Source of the DNA: Paractinoplanes durhamensis
GTDB lineage: Bacteria > Actinomycetota > Actinomycetes > Mycobacteriales > Micromonosporaceae
NCBI RefSeq assembly: GCF_016862175.1
Contig: NZ_BOML01000064.1
Span: forward strand, 1 to 64,000
Direction: 5' to 3'
DNA length: 64,000 nucleotides
This document shows positions 49,721 through 61,000 of this stretch, in pieces. Numbering within the stretch: the stretch's first letter is position 1; each line of letters begins with the position of its first letter. A model generated the notes under the pieces. That model worked only from the letters and a program-made list of their open reading frames with translations. It had not been told where the DNA came from and did no database searches. Made by a program: the position numbers and the translations under genes.

Positions 49721-52700
49721 ATGCTGTCGAAAAACGGTCTGATTACTGCGCTTTTGCTGCTGGTGGTGACACCGGCGCTGACGAATGTGGCGGTCGTGAC
49801 GGGCGCCTCGGCGGCCGATCCGGCCGCGCCGCCGCCGACCAAGCGGGTCGAGCTGACCAAGCCGAAGCGCTCGGCTCCGGCTGTCGAACGCAAGGCCTAC
49901 CCGAAGTTCAATCCCGCCGGTCACGCCGACTTCCCGGCGGCCGGCACCGCGACGGTGGCGGCCGGCAACAAGAGCCGCGGCGGGCTGCCGGTGCTGGTCT
50001 CCGGCAACCGGGCACCGGTCACGATCACGACGCCGGGCCGGGCGGCCGCGGCTGCGGCCGGCGTGCGCGGCCTGCTGTTCTCGCTGCGCGGGTCCGGCTC
50101 GGTCGAGGTGGACGTGGACGCGGCCACCTTCCGGAACGCGTACGGCGGTGACTTCGCCGACCGGCTGCGGCTCGTGCGTCTGCCGGCCTGTGCGCTGACC
50201 ACTCCGACCGTGCCCGCCTGCCAGACACAGACCCCGATCTCGGCCACGCTGTCCGGGCCGGTCTCGCTCGCCGCCACCGGGGCGACCGTGCTCGCCGCCG
50301 ACGCCACGGTCAGCGGCCCGGCCGGTGACTACTCCGCGACCACGCTGTCGCCGGGTGGCACCTGGTCGACCGGCGGCAACACCGGTGCCTTCACCTACGC
50401 GTACCCGATCACCGTGCCCGCCGCGGTCGGTGGGGCCGCACCGCAGATCAGCGTCGACTACAACTCGGCGTCGCAGGACGCCCGCACCGAGTCGACCAAC
50501 AATCAGTCGTCCTGGCTGGGCGACGGCTGGTCGTCGACGGAGAACTACATCGAGCGCACCTACAAGGCATGCGAGGACGTCGCCGGCTCCGGGGCGCCCG
50601 CCCACGACGGCGACCAGTGCTGGGCCGGGCAGATCCTGACCCTGTCGCTGAACGGCTCGTCCACGCCGATCGTCTACGACGACGCGACCCACACGTTCCG
50701 CCCGGCCACGGACAGCGCCACCACGAAGATCGAGAATCTGACCGGGGCCACCAACGGCACGGCGAACGGCGAGTACTTCCGGGTCACCGAAGGCGGGATC
50801 CAGTACTACTTCGGTCTCAACCGGCTGCCCACCTGGGCGGCCGGCAACGAGGAGACCAAGTCGGCCTGGACCATGCCGGTCTACCAGGCGCACGACGGGG
50901 TGGCAGTCTGTTCCGACTCGTCGACGTTTGCCGACACCGCCTGCACGCTGGGCTACCGGTTCAATCTCGACTACGTCGTCGACACCAGCAGCAACGCGGT
51001 CGCGTACTACTACGACACCGAGACCGGCTACTACGGCCCGAACCTGAAGAACACCCCGGTTTCGTACGTCCGCGGCGGCTCGCTCAAGCGCATCGACTAC
51101 GGCATGACCGCGTCGACCATCTTCGCGGCCACCGCGCCCGAGCAGGTCGTCTTCACCACCGCCGAGCGCTGCACCCTGGACTGCTCGTTCGGCACCGCGC
51201 ATCCCGAGTACTACCCGGATGTGCCGGTCGACCTGAACTGCGATGCCACCGGCGACTGCACCCACCACTCGCCGTCGTTCTGGACCCGCAAGCGGCTCGC
51301 CTCGATCACCACCCAGATCCAGGTCGGCGGGGTCACCAAGCCGGTCGACCGGTGGGACTTCACGCACTCGTTCCCGGACGGCGGCGACCACGCGCCGTCA
51401 TTGTGGCTCGACTCCATCCAGCACACCGGCCTCGACCGGATCGGCGGCGCCGACGCGGACGCCTCGACACCGGCGATCACGTTCAACCCGATCCAGATCG
51501 CCAACCGGGTCGGCACCCTGCCCGGCCTGCCGCGGATGTACCACGACCGGATCAGCAACATTGTCACCGAGACCGGCGCGGAGACCGATGTCGTCTACCG
51601 CACGCCGGACTGTTCGAGCGTCCCGGCCAGCGACCCTGCCGACCCGGACGACGTCGCCGCGCAGGCGTTCGCGTCGACAAACACCACCGGTTGCTTCCCG
51701 GTCTACTGGACGCCGGAGGGCCAGCCACGCCCGCTGATGGACTGGTTCTACACGCACCCGGTCACCAAGGTGACCACGATCGACAACAACAACAAATACC
51801 AGGACGGCACCCAGCCGAAGCTGGTCACCGAATACAGCTACCAGGGGAACCCGGGCTGGCACTTCGACGACAACGAGGTGGTCAAGGCCAAGAACCGCAC
51901 GTGGGGCCAGTTCCGCGGCTATCCCGAGGTCGACGTCACCACCGGTGACACGTCGGTCTTCCACTACACCGACAAGACCCAGGTCTTCGACCGCAAGACG
52001 CTGTCCAAGAGCTACTACTTCCTCGGCATGAACGGCGACCGGCTGCCCGGCGGCGACACCCGCAGCGTCGCTCCGCTGAACAGCACCGACGGCGCGGTCA
52101 CGGTCGCCGACAACGACGCCTACGCCGGGCGGGTCTTCGAATCCGTCACCTACACCGGTGCCGGCGGCACGATCGACAGCGCGACGGTCACCGTGCCGAC
52201 TCTGATCGGGCCGACCGCGTCCCGGGCCCGCACCGGCCTGCCGACGCTGAAGGCCCAGATGGTGCGGGACGCCAAGAGCCTCACCCGGCAGGCGGTCTCC
52301 TACGGCTGGCGCAAGACCGAGACCGACACCTTCTACAACACCACGCTCGGCCAGAGCACCACCGGCATGGCGGTGCAGACCGACGACCGCGGTGAGATCG
52401 GCGCGGCCGGCAACGTCGCGCATTGCACGTTCACCCGCTACCTCGACGGCAGCGTCGCGACCCTGGTGGTGCCGGCCGAGATCACCGTGACCGACCAGGA
52501 CTGCTCATCGGCCGGGGCGACGGCGACCGGCACCCTGCTGTCCGACAGCCGCACCTCGTACGACGGCAACGCGTTCGCCTACAACGGCGACGGGCAGAGC
52601 AACCCGGCGCGGCCGGCGCGTGGCCTGGTCACCCTGGTGCAGCAGTCGTCGGCGGCGACCGGTGCCACCGCCACCGCGTTCATCGACATCGCCCGGACCA

Positions 52701-55700
52701 CCTACGACAGCTACGGCCGGGTCACCGCGACCACCCGGACCCCGAACTCGACGGCCGCCGACGGCACGACAAGCCTCGCCCAGGCCGTCTACACCCGGCG
52801 GTCGCCCGCCTCCGGTGCCCTGCCGGTGACCGTCACGACGGTCACCGCGGTCACCCCCGGCACGAACTGCGCCGTCGTCACCGTCTCCAGCAAGAACTGC
52901 TACCTCGATTCCGCCACCCTGGACCCGGCCCGGTTGCTGCCCACCGCCAAGACCGACATGGCCGGGAAGCTGACGTCGCTGACCTACGACGCGCTCGGCC
53001 GGCTCACCGCGGTCTGGCTGCCCAACAAGAGCAAGGCCGCTCAGGCGCAGGCGAACACCACCTTCAGCTACACGATGTCGCGGACCGCGCCGTCCGTCGT
53101 CGCCACCCGCAGCCTGCTCGACAGCGGCGAATACGCGGTCGACCAGACGCTGTACGACGCGCTCCTGCGTCCGCTCGAAACGCAGACGACCGGCGAGAAC
53201 GACAGCGTCACCGTCTCCGACACCCAGTACGACTCGCACGGCTGGAGCGTGCTCACCAACAACGCGTACTCGACGGCCGGGCCGCCGACCGCCACGCTGA
53301 TCTCGGATCGCATCTCGCAGGTGTCGATCCCGCAGACCACGGTCACCGACCACGACGCCATGGGCCGGGTCACCCAGAGCACCGAGGAGCACAACGGGTC
53401 ACTCACCCGGCGCACGCGGACGGCGTACACCGGAGACACCCTGACCGTGCTGCCGCCGGAAGGCGCCGTCGCCGCCCGGACCACGACGAATGCCCGCGGT
53501 CAGACCACCACACTCGACCACTTCACCGCGGCGCCCACGCTGAGCGGTTCGGTCACGCAGGGTTTCAGCGCCTCCGGCGGGACGAGCCAGAGCATTGCGT
53601 ACGAGTACACCGCGGCCGGTGAGCGGGCGAAGCTGACCGGGCCGGACGGTTCCGTCTGGACCTATCAGTACGACCTGCTCCGGCGGCCGATCGCGCAGAC
53701 CGACCCGGATACCGGCTACAGCTCGACCAGGCACGACGATGCCGGCAACGTCGTCGCCGCCACCGATGCCCGCAACATCGAGCTCGACTACACCTACGAC
53801 CTGCTCGGCCGGAAGCTGACCGCGACGAGCAAGACCACCGGCTTCCAGTACGCGCAGTGGACCTACGACACGCTGCGGATCGGCAAACCGACGTCGTCCT
53901 CGCGATTCGTCCCCGGCATCAACGGCGCCTACACGGTCGGGGTCACCGGCTACACCGCCCTGGGCAACCCCGCCGGGCAGAAGATCACGCTGCCGGCGGT
54001 CGAAGCGCCGTTGCCGACCACCTACTCGACGACGTTCGCGTTCAGCCCGAACACCGAACAGGTCACCACGCAGACCGACCCGGCCGTCACCGGCATGTCC
54101 GGCGAGGTCATTACCTACGGGTACGACGGGCTCGGGGCGCCGGTCAGCACCGCCGGCACCAACCTCTACGTCTCCGGTACGACCTACAGCGACTTCGCCA
54201 AGCCGACCCGGGTGGCGATGGGCCCGTCGACCAACCTCGCGGTGGCGTACTACTCGTACGACGAGGAGACGCTGCGCCTGTCCGGCCGCACGGTCGACCG
54301 TACTCAGGGCATCGGTCCACGGGTCGACGACACCTCGTGGACGTACGACCAGGCCGGCAACCCGCTGTCGGTGGTCGACAAGCAGTCCGAGACCGGCAAC
54401 GTCGTCACCGACACCCAGTGCTTCGCCTACAACGCGCTGGCCCGGCTCGTCGAGGCGAAGACGGTCGACGGGAACTGCGCCACCGGGACGCTGTCGAGCG
54501 GGGCGGGCTCCTACTGGCAGACGTACGCCTACAACCCGGTGGGCGACCGCACCTCGCTGATCGACCACGCCACCGGCGGCGGTACCGACGCCATCACCGG
54601 TTACACGAACGGCTGCAGCAGCGGGTGCGGCAAGAGCGGTCCGCAGCCGCACACCCTGACCGCGACGACCGGCGGAACCAACCCCACCGCCTTCACCTAC
54701 GACTCCATCGGCAACCTCGTCACCCGAACCCCGGCCACCGGCAACGCCCAGACGCTGAGCTGGGACGACGAGGGCAACCTGGCGTCGGTCGCGTCGGCCG
54801 CCGGCACCACGAAGTACGTGTACGACGCCGACGGCAACCAGCTGATCCGCCGCGACCCGGGCCGCACGACCCTGTTCGCCGGCGACACCGAGGTGGTCGC
54901 CGACACGTCGGTCACGCCGGCGGTCGTGCTGGGCGGGGTCCGTAGCTACACCCACGGCGGCGGCGTGGTGGCGGTGCGCTCGACCCTGCCGGGCAGTGCC
55001 GGCACCGATTACCTGTTCACCGATCCGCACGGCACGTCCGCCCTGGCCATGGACGTGGCCACCCAGGTGGTGTCCCGCAAGCAGTACAAGCCGTACGGCG
55101 AGGTGCGCGGCAGCCCGAACACCACGGCCTGGCCGGACATGACCCACGGCTACCTGGGCAAGTCGACGGACGCGGTCACCGGCTACACGGACCTCGGGGC
55201 GCGCAAGTACGACCCGGCGCTGGGCCGCTTCATCAGCGCCGACCCCCTCCTCGACGGGGCCGACGTCAACCAGCTCGGCGGCTACACCTACGCCGGCGAC
55301 AACCCGATCACCAGCGCCGACCCGGACGGCCTGAAGGCCATCGACTACGAGTTGGACGACGGCTTCGGCCGGCCCCTCGACCGGTCGATGAGCGACGTCG
55401 CGGTCAGCGAAGGCGGTCGCAAGAAAGGCCAGCAGAACCGGCAGGCCATCAAGAAGTTCGCCACCACCGTCCTCAGCGACGCCGGCGGTCTGGTCAACTC
55501 GCTGAATCCGTTCAGCTGCCTGTCCGGTGGCATCGACGGCTGCATCGAGGAGGCCAAGCGGCCGTACCGGACGGCGATGACCGTCGTGCACCTCTTCCAA
55601 TGCGTGGCCCAGAAAGGCTGCGGCGCGCTCGAGGAGGACATCGGCTGCGCGAACAGCTTCGCCGAGTGCGCCGGGCACTTCACCTTCTTCGTCATCTCGG

Positions 55701-56140
55701 CCGCGGCCACCGGCGGGCTCGGCGCCGAGAGCGCAGCGGCCCGGGTCGAGGCCGGCGTGGCCAAGGCCGACGCCGCGGCGAGCGCGCCGAAGCCGCACGC
55801 CCCGAAAACGCCCAAGGTCGTCCCCGGGAAACCCCGGGTAACCTTGCTCGGAAAACTGGACGGCCTTACCCCGGACGATCCGAACGCGTTGTGGAGGTAC
55901 CGGGGCAACCCCGACTACAACGTCCTCGACCTGCCGAACAAAGGACCGAACCGCTACACCTGGAATCGGAACATGCAGTTCATCGACGAGGCACTGGGGC
56001 GGGGCGATGAGATCCGTCTCATGCACAATCCCGCCGCCTTTAAAAAAGGTGGCGGGATTTATTCCAAAGAATTGGAATATCTCGATGAGCATTACAAGTG
56101 GGAAAAGAAGGATACGTATTGGATCGTGCAGAAGAAGTGA
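49721..56140 (+). CDS. secreted RHS/YD-repeat protein with C-terminal toxin-like tip
   Basis: The 2139-residue protein has a signal peptide (MLSKNGLITALLLLVVTPALT), an N-terminal region with SWLGDGWSSTENYIERTYKAC, a long YD-repeat beta-cage (repeats such as TYDALGRLTAVW) and the conserved RHS core end (GYTDLGARKYDPALGRFISADPLL, DNPITSADPDG near 1866). Beyond this, ~270 residues diverge. The last ~90 (RYTWNRNMQFIDEALGRGDEI, IYSKELEYLDEHYKW) look like a separate effector domain, with markedly AT-rich codons after about 56031. ATG 49721 is supported by GGGGGAGG 10 nt upstream. It is probably a polymorphic toxin delivered to neighbours. Confidence 0.9.
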   Translation: MLSKNGLITALLLLVVTPALTNVAVVTGASAADPAAPPPTKRVELTKPKRSAPAVERKAYPKFNPAGHADFPAAGTATVAAGNKSRGGLPVLVSGNRAPVTITTPGRAAAAAAGVRGLLFSLRGSGSVEVDVDAATFRNAYGGDFADRLRLVRLPACALTTPTVPACQTQTPISATLSGPVSLAATGATVLAADATVSGPAGDYSATTLSPGGTWSTGGNTGAFTYAYPITVPAAVGGAAPQISVDYNSASQDARTESTNNQSSWLGDGWSSTENYIERTYKACEDVAGSGAPAHDGDQCWAGQILTLSLNGSSTPIVYDDATHTFRPATDSATTKIENLTGATNGTANGEYFRVTEGGIQYYFGLNRLPTWAAGNEETKSAWTMPVYQAHDGVAVCSDSSTFADTACTLGYRFNLDYVVDTSSNAVAYYYDTETGYYGPNLKNTPVSYVRGGSLKRIDYGMTASTIFAATAPEQVVFTTAERCTLDCSFGTAHPEYYPDVPVDLNCDATGDCTHHSPSFWTRKRLASITTQIQVGGVTKPVDRWDFTHSFPDGGDHAPSLWLDSIQHTGLDRIGGADADASTPAITFNPIQIANRVGTLPGLPRMYHDRISNIVTETGAETDVVYRTPDCSSVPASDPADPDDVAAQAFASTNTTGCFPVYWTPEGQPRPLMDWFYTHPVTKVTTIDNNNKYQDGTQPKLVTEYSYQGNPGWHFDDNEVVKAKNRTWGQFRGYPEVDVTTGDTSVFHYTDKTQVFDRKTLSKSYYFLGMNGDRLPGGDTRSVAPLNSTDGAVTVADNDAYAGRVFESVTYTGAGGTIDSATVTVPTLIGPTASRARTGLPTLKAQMVRDAKSLTRQAVSYGWRKTETDTFYNTTLGQSTTGMAVQTDDRGEIGAAGNVAHCTFTRYLDGSVATLVVPAEITVTDQDCSSAGATATGTLLSDSRTSYDGNAFAYNGDGQSNPARPARGLVTLVQQSSAATGATATAFIDIARTTYDSYGRVTATTRTPNSTAADGTTSLAQAVYTRRSPASGALPVTVTTVTAVTPGTNCAVVTVSSKNCYLDSATLDPARLLPTAKTDMAGKLTSLTYDALGRLTAVWLPNKSKAAQAQANTTFSYTMSRTAPSVVATRSLLDSGEYAVDQTLYDALLRPLETQTTGENDSVTVSDTQYDSHGWSVLTNNAYSTAGPPTATLISDRISQVSIPQTTVTDHDAMGRVTQSTEEHNGSLTRRTRTAYTGDTLTVLPPEGAVAARTTTNARGQTTTLDHFTAAPTLSGSVTQGFSASGGTSQSIAYEYTAAGERAKLTGPDGSVWTYQYDLLRRPIAQTDPDTGYSSTRHDDAGNVVAATDARNIELDYTYDLLGRKLTATSKTTGFQYAQWTYDTLRIGKPTSSSRFVPGINGAYTVGVTGYTALGNPAGQKITLPAVEAPLPTTYSTTFAFSPNTEQVTTQTDPAVTGMSGEVITYGYDGLGAPVSTAGTNLYVSGTTYSDFAKPTRVAMGPSTNLAVAYYSYDEETLRLSGRTVDRTQGIGPRVDDTSWTYDQAGNPLSVVDKQSETGNVVTDTQCFAYNALARLVEAKTVDGNCATGTLSSGAGSYWQTYAYNPVGDRTSLIDHATGGGTDAITGYTNGCSSGCGKSGPQPHTLTATTGGTNPTAFTYDSIGNLVTRTPATGNAQTLSWDDEGNLASVASAAGTTKYVYDADGNQLIRRDPGRTTLFAGDTEVVADTSVTPAVVLGGVRSYTHGGGVVAVRSTLPGSAGTDYLFTDPHGTSALAMDVATQVVSRKQYKPYGEVRGSPNTTAWPDMTHGYLGKSTDAVTGYTDLGARKYDPALGRFISADPLLDGADVNQLGGYTYAGDNPITSADPDGLKAIDYELDDGFGRPLDRSMSDVAVSEGGRKKGQQNRQAIKKFATTVLSDAGGLVNSLNPFSCLSGGIDGCIEEAKRPYRTAMTVVHLFQCVAQKGCGALEEDIGCANSFAECAGHFTFFVISAAATGGLGAESAAARVEAGVAKADAAASAPKPHAPKTPKVVPGKPRVTLLGKLDGLTPDDPNALWRYRGNPDYNVLDLPNKGPNRYTWNRNMQFIDEALGRGDEIRLMHNPAAFKKGGGIYSKELEYLDEHYKWEKKDTYWIVQKK

Positions 56141-56147
56141 GCGAGTA

Positions 56148-56522
56148 ATGGGTGACTTCTCCGAATGTGTCGTCGCGCGCTTCCAGTTCCTGGTCGATGA
56201 CCTCGGCTTCACCGGGGCCGACACCAGCCACGACGGGTTCGTCGGTTACTCCGACGGCCCGTGGGCGGTCTGGGTCGTGCACGAGAGACGTGGCGACGCG
56301 GTCGAGACGAACCTTCGCTACGACGACGTCGTGCAGGTCTACCGGGCGCCGATGCGGGCCGTCCTGGACCTGGCGCGGGTCGGTGACCCGGACCGGATCC
56401 GGATCGCCGCCCGGACACCGTCCGAAATGCAGGCGTCGGTGGAGTCCCAGGCGGCGGCGCTCCGTCTCCTGGTTCCCGTTCTCCGCGCCGGCGGAAAGGG
56501 GCTGATCGAGCCGGTGGCCTGA
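56148..56522 (+). CDS. candidate immunity protein for the RHS toxin
   Basis: The 124-residue cytosolic protein (MGDFSECVVARFQFLVDDLGF...) starts 7 bp after the RHS stop, the standard position for an immunity gene. It has alternating beta-strand segments (FVGYSDGPWAVWVVHERRGDAVETNLRYD) and helical ends, with no signal peptide or membrane segment, and is acidic overall. I do not recognise a named immunity family. The assignment rests on position, size and predicted solubility. Confidence 0.55.
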   Translation: MGDFSECVVARFQFLVDDLGFTGADTSHDGFVGYSDGPWAVWVVHERRGDAVETNLRYDDVVQVYRAPMRAVLDLARVGDPDRIRIAARTPSEMQASVESQAAALRLLVPVLRAGGKGLIEPVA

Positions 56523-56538
56523 AACAGGCCCCGCTCGG

Positions 56539-57765
56539 TCAGCCCGAGTGGGCGATGCGGGTGAGCTGCGGCCACAGCATGACCAGGAAGATGGCTGAGC
56601 CGATGCCGGCGAACCAGAACGGGGCGGCCACTCCCCAGTGCGTCGCGAGGAGACCGCCGAACGCTGAGCCGATGACCAGGCCGCCGAAGACGCCGATCGT
56701 GTTGACGCTGCTCACCCGGCCCTGCAGCTCGGCCGGGACGGCCCGCTGGCGCACGGTGACCGACGTCGTGCCCCAGACGAAGGCGTGTGCGCCGAAGACG
56801 AAGAACACCGGCATCGCCACCCACGGTGACGTCGTCGCGGCCAGGATCAGGTGGGTCAGGGTCTCGATGATCAGGCCGATCCGCATCACGTTGCCCAGGC
56901 TCACCCGGGCGGTGATCCAGCCGTACAGGCCCGTCCCCAGCAGGCCGCCGACCGCCGACACGGTGGTGAGCAGGCCGAACCCGGTCGGTCCCAGCCCCAG
57001 CCGGTCGGCGGCGTAGAGCACCAGCACCGACCAGGCGGCCCCGAAGGTCACATTGAAGATCAAGATCGTCAGGACCAGGGTGCGTACGGCGGGATGGCGC
57101 ACCGTCCACGCGAGGCCCTCGCGGATGTCCCGCAGGGCGCTGCCCGCCGAGCCGGAACGCGCGACGCCCGCGGGCAGCCGGACCCGCGCCACCAGCAGCA
57201 CGCCGGCCAGCACCAGGACGGCCTGGCCGGCGAACGGCCACACGTAGCCGATCGCGAACAGGGCCGCCCCGATCGGTGGGCCGGCCAGCTGGTTGAGGGT
57301 GAGGAAGCCGAACTGCATGCGGGCGTTGGCCAGGGCCAGGTCGTCGCGGTGCACGAGCATCGGGGTCAGCGTCGAACCGGTGTTGTCGGCGTAGACCTCG
57401 GCGGTGGCCAGCAGGCCGAGGGCGATCAGCGCGCCGGCCGCGGTGAGCCGATCGGTGGCCAGCAACGCGATCATCACGGCGAGCACGATCACCCGGCTGC
57501 CGTCGCCGATCAGCACGATCCGGCGGCGGTCGTGCCGGTCGGAGAGCACCCCGGCGTGCAGGCCGAACAGCAGCGGCGGCAGCCAGCGCAGCAGCGAGGC
57601 CATCGAGATCAGGAACGGGTCGTCGGTGAGCGCCGCCACCAGCAGCGGACCGGCCGCGACCGCGATGCCGTCGCCGAGATTGGTGACCCACGACGACGCG
57701 AGCAGCCACCGGAAGGGGCTGCCGAGGCGGGCGGGCAGCACGCGCTCCGCGACGGTGGTGGTCAC
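56539..57765 (-). CDS. MFS transporter (EntS/MFS_3 type)
   Basis: The 408-residue protein has about 12 membrane helices and the MFS loop motif SDRHDRRRIVLIGDG after helix 2. It has AEVYADNTGSTLTPMLV and GYVWPFAGQAV features typical of MFS_3 exporters similar to the enterobactin exporter. The GTG start at 57765 fits the N-terminal LPARLGSPFRWLLASSWVTNLGDG. Substrate is unknown; drugs or siderophores are common. Confidence 0.88.
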   Translation of the reverse strand: MTTTVAERVLPARLGSPFRWLLASSWVTNLGDGIAVAAGPLLVAALTDDPFLISMASLLRWLPPLLFGLHAGVLSDRHDRRRIVLIGDGSRVIVLAVMIALLATDRLTAAGALIALGLLATAEVYADNTGSTLTPMLVHRDDLALANARMQFGFLTLNQLAGPPIGAALFAIGYVWPFAGQAVLVLAGVLLVARVRLPAGVARSGSAGSALRDIREGLAWTVRHPAVRTLVLTILIFNVTFGAAWSVLVLYAADRLGLGPTGFGLLTTVSAVGGLLGTGLYGWITARVSLGNVMRIGLIIETLTHLILAATTSPWVAMPVFFVFGAHAFVWGTTSVTVRQRAVPAELQGRVSSVNTIGVFGGLVIGSAFGGLLATHWGVAAPFWFAGIGSAIFLVMLWPQLTRIAHSG

Positions 57766-57795
57766 CGCGAGACTGTATGTGCCGCAGTGACCACG

Positions 57796-57996
57796 ATGCG
57801 ACGCATTTTCCGCCGGCCGCCGATCGGCGCCGATGAATTTCCCGATATCTCACCCGTGGCTTCGAGCCTGCTGGGCCCGTGGACGTCTCGGCTGTTCGCC
57901 GATCTACGGGTCTGGTCCGGTGCAATCATGATGGAATGCGGTGTGCCGCCATCGGAGCGGGCCCGCAGTCTGGCCGTAGGTCTTGCCGAGGGATGA
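57796..57996 (+). CDS. small hypothetical protein upstream of the kinase fusion
   Basis: A 66-codon ORF (MRRIFRRPPIGADEFPDISPVASSLLGPW...) ends 17 bp before the kinase-fusion start. It is basic at the N-terminus, without a membrane segment, and contains GAIMMECGVPPSERARSLAVG. No clear ribosome site is seen. It may be a real small gene co-transcribed with the kinase, or a spurious frame. Confidence 0.35.
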   Translation: MRRIFRRPPIGADEFPDISPVASSLLGPWTSRLFADLRVWSGAIMMECGVPPSERARSLAVGLAEG

Positions 57997-58012
57997 GCGT
58001 GTCCACGTTACG

Positions 58013-61000
58013 ATGACGAGCTTCGACCATTCGGTTTCGGCTGACCGGGAATCGGTCGTGCATTCCGATCCTCCGGCTGGGCGGTTCCCTGGGCCGGCGA
58101 CCACGCTCGGTGGGCTCGAAGTGGTCGATGAGCTCGGCAGGGGCGAGAACACCGTTGTCTACCGCGTGCGGCGGGAGGAAACGGAGTACGCGCTCAAGAT
58201 TCGCACAGCGTCTGACCCCGACCTGGCGGGCACGCTACGGCTGTTTCGCCGCGAGGCTGCGATGCTGGCCGGCCTGAACCATCCGGGCGTTCCCCGAATC
58301 CACCAAGCCGGCGAGGATGCCGGTCGTCCGTACATCGTGATGGATCTTGTTGATGGCCGGCAGCTGGCCGAGCAGCTTTCCCGCGGCCCGTTGTCCGCTT
58401 CGCAGACCATCTCGATCGCGCTGGATGTCACCGAGGCGCTGAGGGCTGTCCACCGGGCCGGATTGGTCCATCGCGACATCAAGCCGGAGAACATCATGGT
58501 GCTCCGCACGGGCGCCGCGCGGCTGATCGATTTCGGATTCGCGACCCTGAACCGGGCACGGGAGCAGGACGGCCGGGCGGATCTCGACGAAAGCGTGGTG
58601 GGCACGCTGGCCTACGCCGCCCCGGAGCAGTCACGGATCCTGGCGCGTCCCGTTGACCAGAGGTCCGACCTCTATTCGCTGGGGGTGGTGCTGTTTCAAT
58701 GCGTGACCGGCAGGCTGCCGTTCGTCTCGGATGTGCTGGGTGAACTGCTGCGCATGCATCTGACGACCCCGGCGCCGAGAGCCGACGAGGTGGCCGTCGG
58801 CATCGGCTCCGGGATTGCTGCGGTGATCCAGGCCCTGCTCGCCAAAGACCCGGACGACCGATATCAGAGCTGCGACGACCTCCTCGCGGATATTCGCCTC
58901 CTGGCCGCTGACCCGGGTGCCGCCCTCGCGCCGACGCGGTCGGGAGCGCAGTCCGCCCGGACCCGCATGACCGGCCGCAATACCGAGCTCACCACTCTGG
59001 TCGACCGGTGGGCCCGGGCGGCACGGGGACATGGTGGCGTGTGCCTTGTCCGCGGGCCGAGCGGGATCGGCAAGAGCCGCCTCCTCCGTGAATTGACCGG
59101 GCTTGCCGGGGGCCAAGGTGCCCTGGTTCTTGCCGGCAAGTGCGCACCGGACGACGCCGTGCCGCTGGCGGCGGTACGCGCGGCGATCGACAACCATCTG
59201 CGCGCTGTGGCAACGCTGCCCGAGCAGGCAAGCACCGAGGCGTATCAACGATTGCGCCGCGCCGCCGGCGTCGCGGCACCTTTGCTGGGTGCGCTGTCGC
59301 CGTCGTTGCGGACCCTGCTCGCCGCTGGGGACCTGGCCGACGAGGACCGTTCGGGGCAGTTCGAAACGGCGGTGATCGACCTGCTGCGCGGTCTGGCGCG
59401 CCAGTACGCCGGACTCCTGCTGGTGGTCGACGACGTCCAATGGCTGGACACCGGAAGCATGCGCCTCCTCACGCAACTGGCTGAGGAAATGGCGGACATA
59501 CCGCTGATGCTGGTGACGACGGTGCGGGACGACGACGCCAGCCGTGCGGCAGCTGAGCGTTTCACCGATGCGATCGGAAGCCATCTCGATCTTGACCTGG
59601 TGCTGATGCCGATGGCCGACGCGGCGATCGCCGCGCTGATCGCGGATCACCTACCGGGGATCGAAGACTCCCCGCTGGCCCGGCTGCTCACTACCCGGGG
59701 CCAGGGCAACCCGTTCGTGGTCATCGAGTATTTGCGGGCTGTGCTGGACGCCGGGATGGTCACCCCGTCCTGGGGCGGCTGGCGGGTCGACGAGGAGGGT
59801 CTGGCGGCCTTGGAGTTGCCGGGCGATGCCATCGGGCTGGTGCTGGCGCGGGTGGCGGACATGGGCTCCGACAACCGCCGTCTGCTGACCGTCGCAGCTG
59901 TGGCCGGCGGCCGGTTCCGGCTGGGGCTCGTCGCGGGGGTCAGCGGGTTCCGCCCTGCTCGGGCGGCCCAACTGATCCAGGAGGCGGAAGAACGTGGGCT
60001 GGTCGAAGGGCTGGGCGGGGGCCGGTATGCCTTCCTCCATGACCGGATCCGGGAGGCACTGCTCGCGGATCTCGACGAGGTCGCGGTAGCGCGGCTGAAC
60101 CAGGACCTCGCCGAGGCCATGGACGAGGCCGAGCGCCGGGGAGAGCCGGACGACCCGAGCGCCGTCTACGGGATTGCCCGGCACTACATGCTGGGCGTGG
60201 GCGCACCGGCGACACGGATCGTCGAGGTGTGCTTTGCCGCGGCCCGGCTTGCGCTGGAGGAATACGCGCCGGCGCGTGCGGTCGGCTTCATGGCGCACGC
60301 CGAGTCCTTCGGGGAGTTCGACGACGCGGCACTTCACCGGCAGTACGGGATAGCGCTGGCTCGCGACGGTCAGCACACGGAAGCCAAGGCGTACTTCGCC
60401 AAGGCCCTCGACCTCGAGCGTGACCAGCTGCGCCGGGCCGAGCTGCGAGTTCATCTGGCCAATGTGTTCCGGGCCAACTGGGACACCACGGGAACGCTGC
60501 TATCGGTGCGCGACGGCCTGGCCGACGCCGACAGCTGGTGGCCGGGTAACCGGGTGCTGCTGGTGGCAAGCACTGCCTGGACGGCATTGGCCGGGCTCGC
60601 GGTGGCGACCACCAGGATCGGTGCCGGCTCCGCATCCGGACGCACTCAGGAGCGCTTCAGCCTCGTCTGCGACCTGCACGAGGTGGGCGTCTACGGCTGC
60701 CTTATCGGCTTGCAGCCGAAGGAGATGGTGTTGCATGGCTTGAGCGGGCTCTACGCGGCGGCCAGGTTGGGACCTTCTCCGCAGTACGTGCGGGTCGTCG
60801 GCAGCCTCGGGTTGATGCTCGGTGCCCTGGGACTTCGCCGGTCCGCCCGGAAGGCCTTCGTGATAGCTCTGGAGGTCGCGGAGCGCCTGGGCGATCCACG
60901 CCTGATCGCCGACGTGGCATCACAGCGCGGTGCTGCGGAGTTCCTCAACTCCAGCGACGATGGCGAGGCGTGGGAGGCGGTACTCAGCGAGCACGGCCGT

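Noticed and set aside
47468-51391. 1307-codon reverse open frame spanning the LamG/RHS divergent region
   Set aside because: It crosses both promoters and both starts and reads as low-complexity sequence; a shadow in GC-rich DNA.
53399-56224. 941-codon reverse open frame opposite the RHS C-terminus
   Set aside because: No domain or ribosome site; the sense strand encodes the RHS core and tip.
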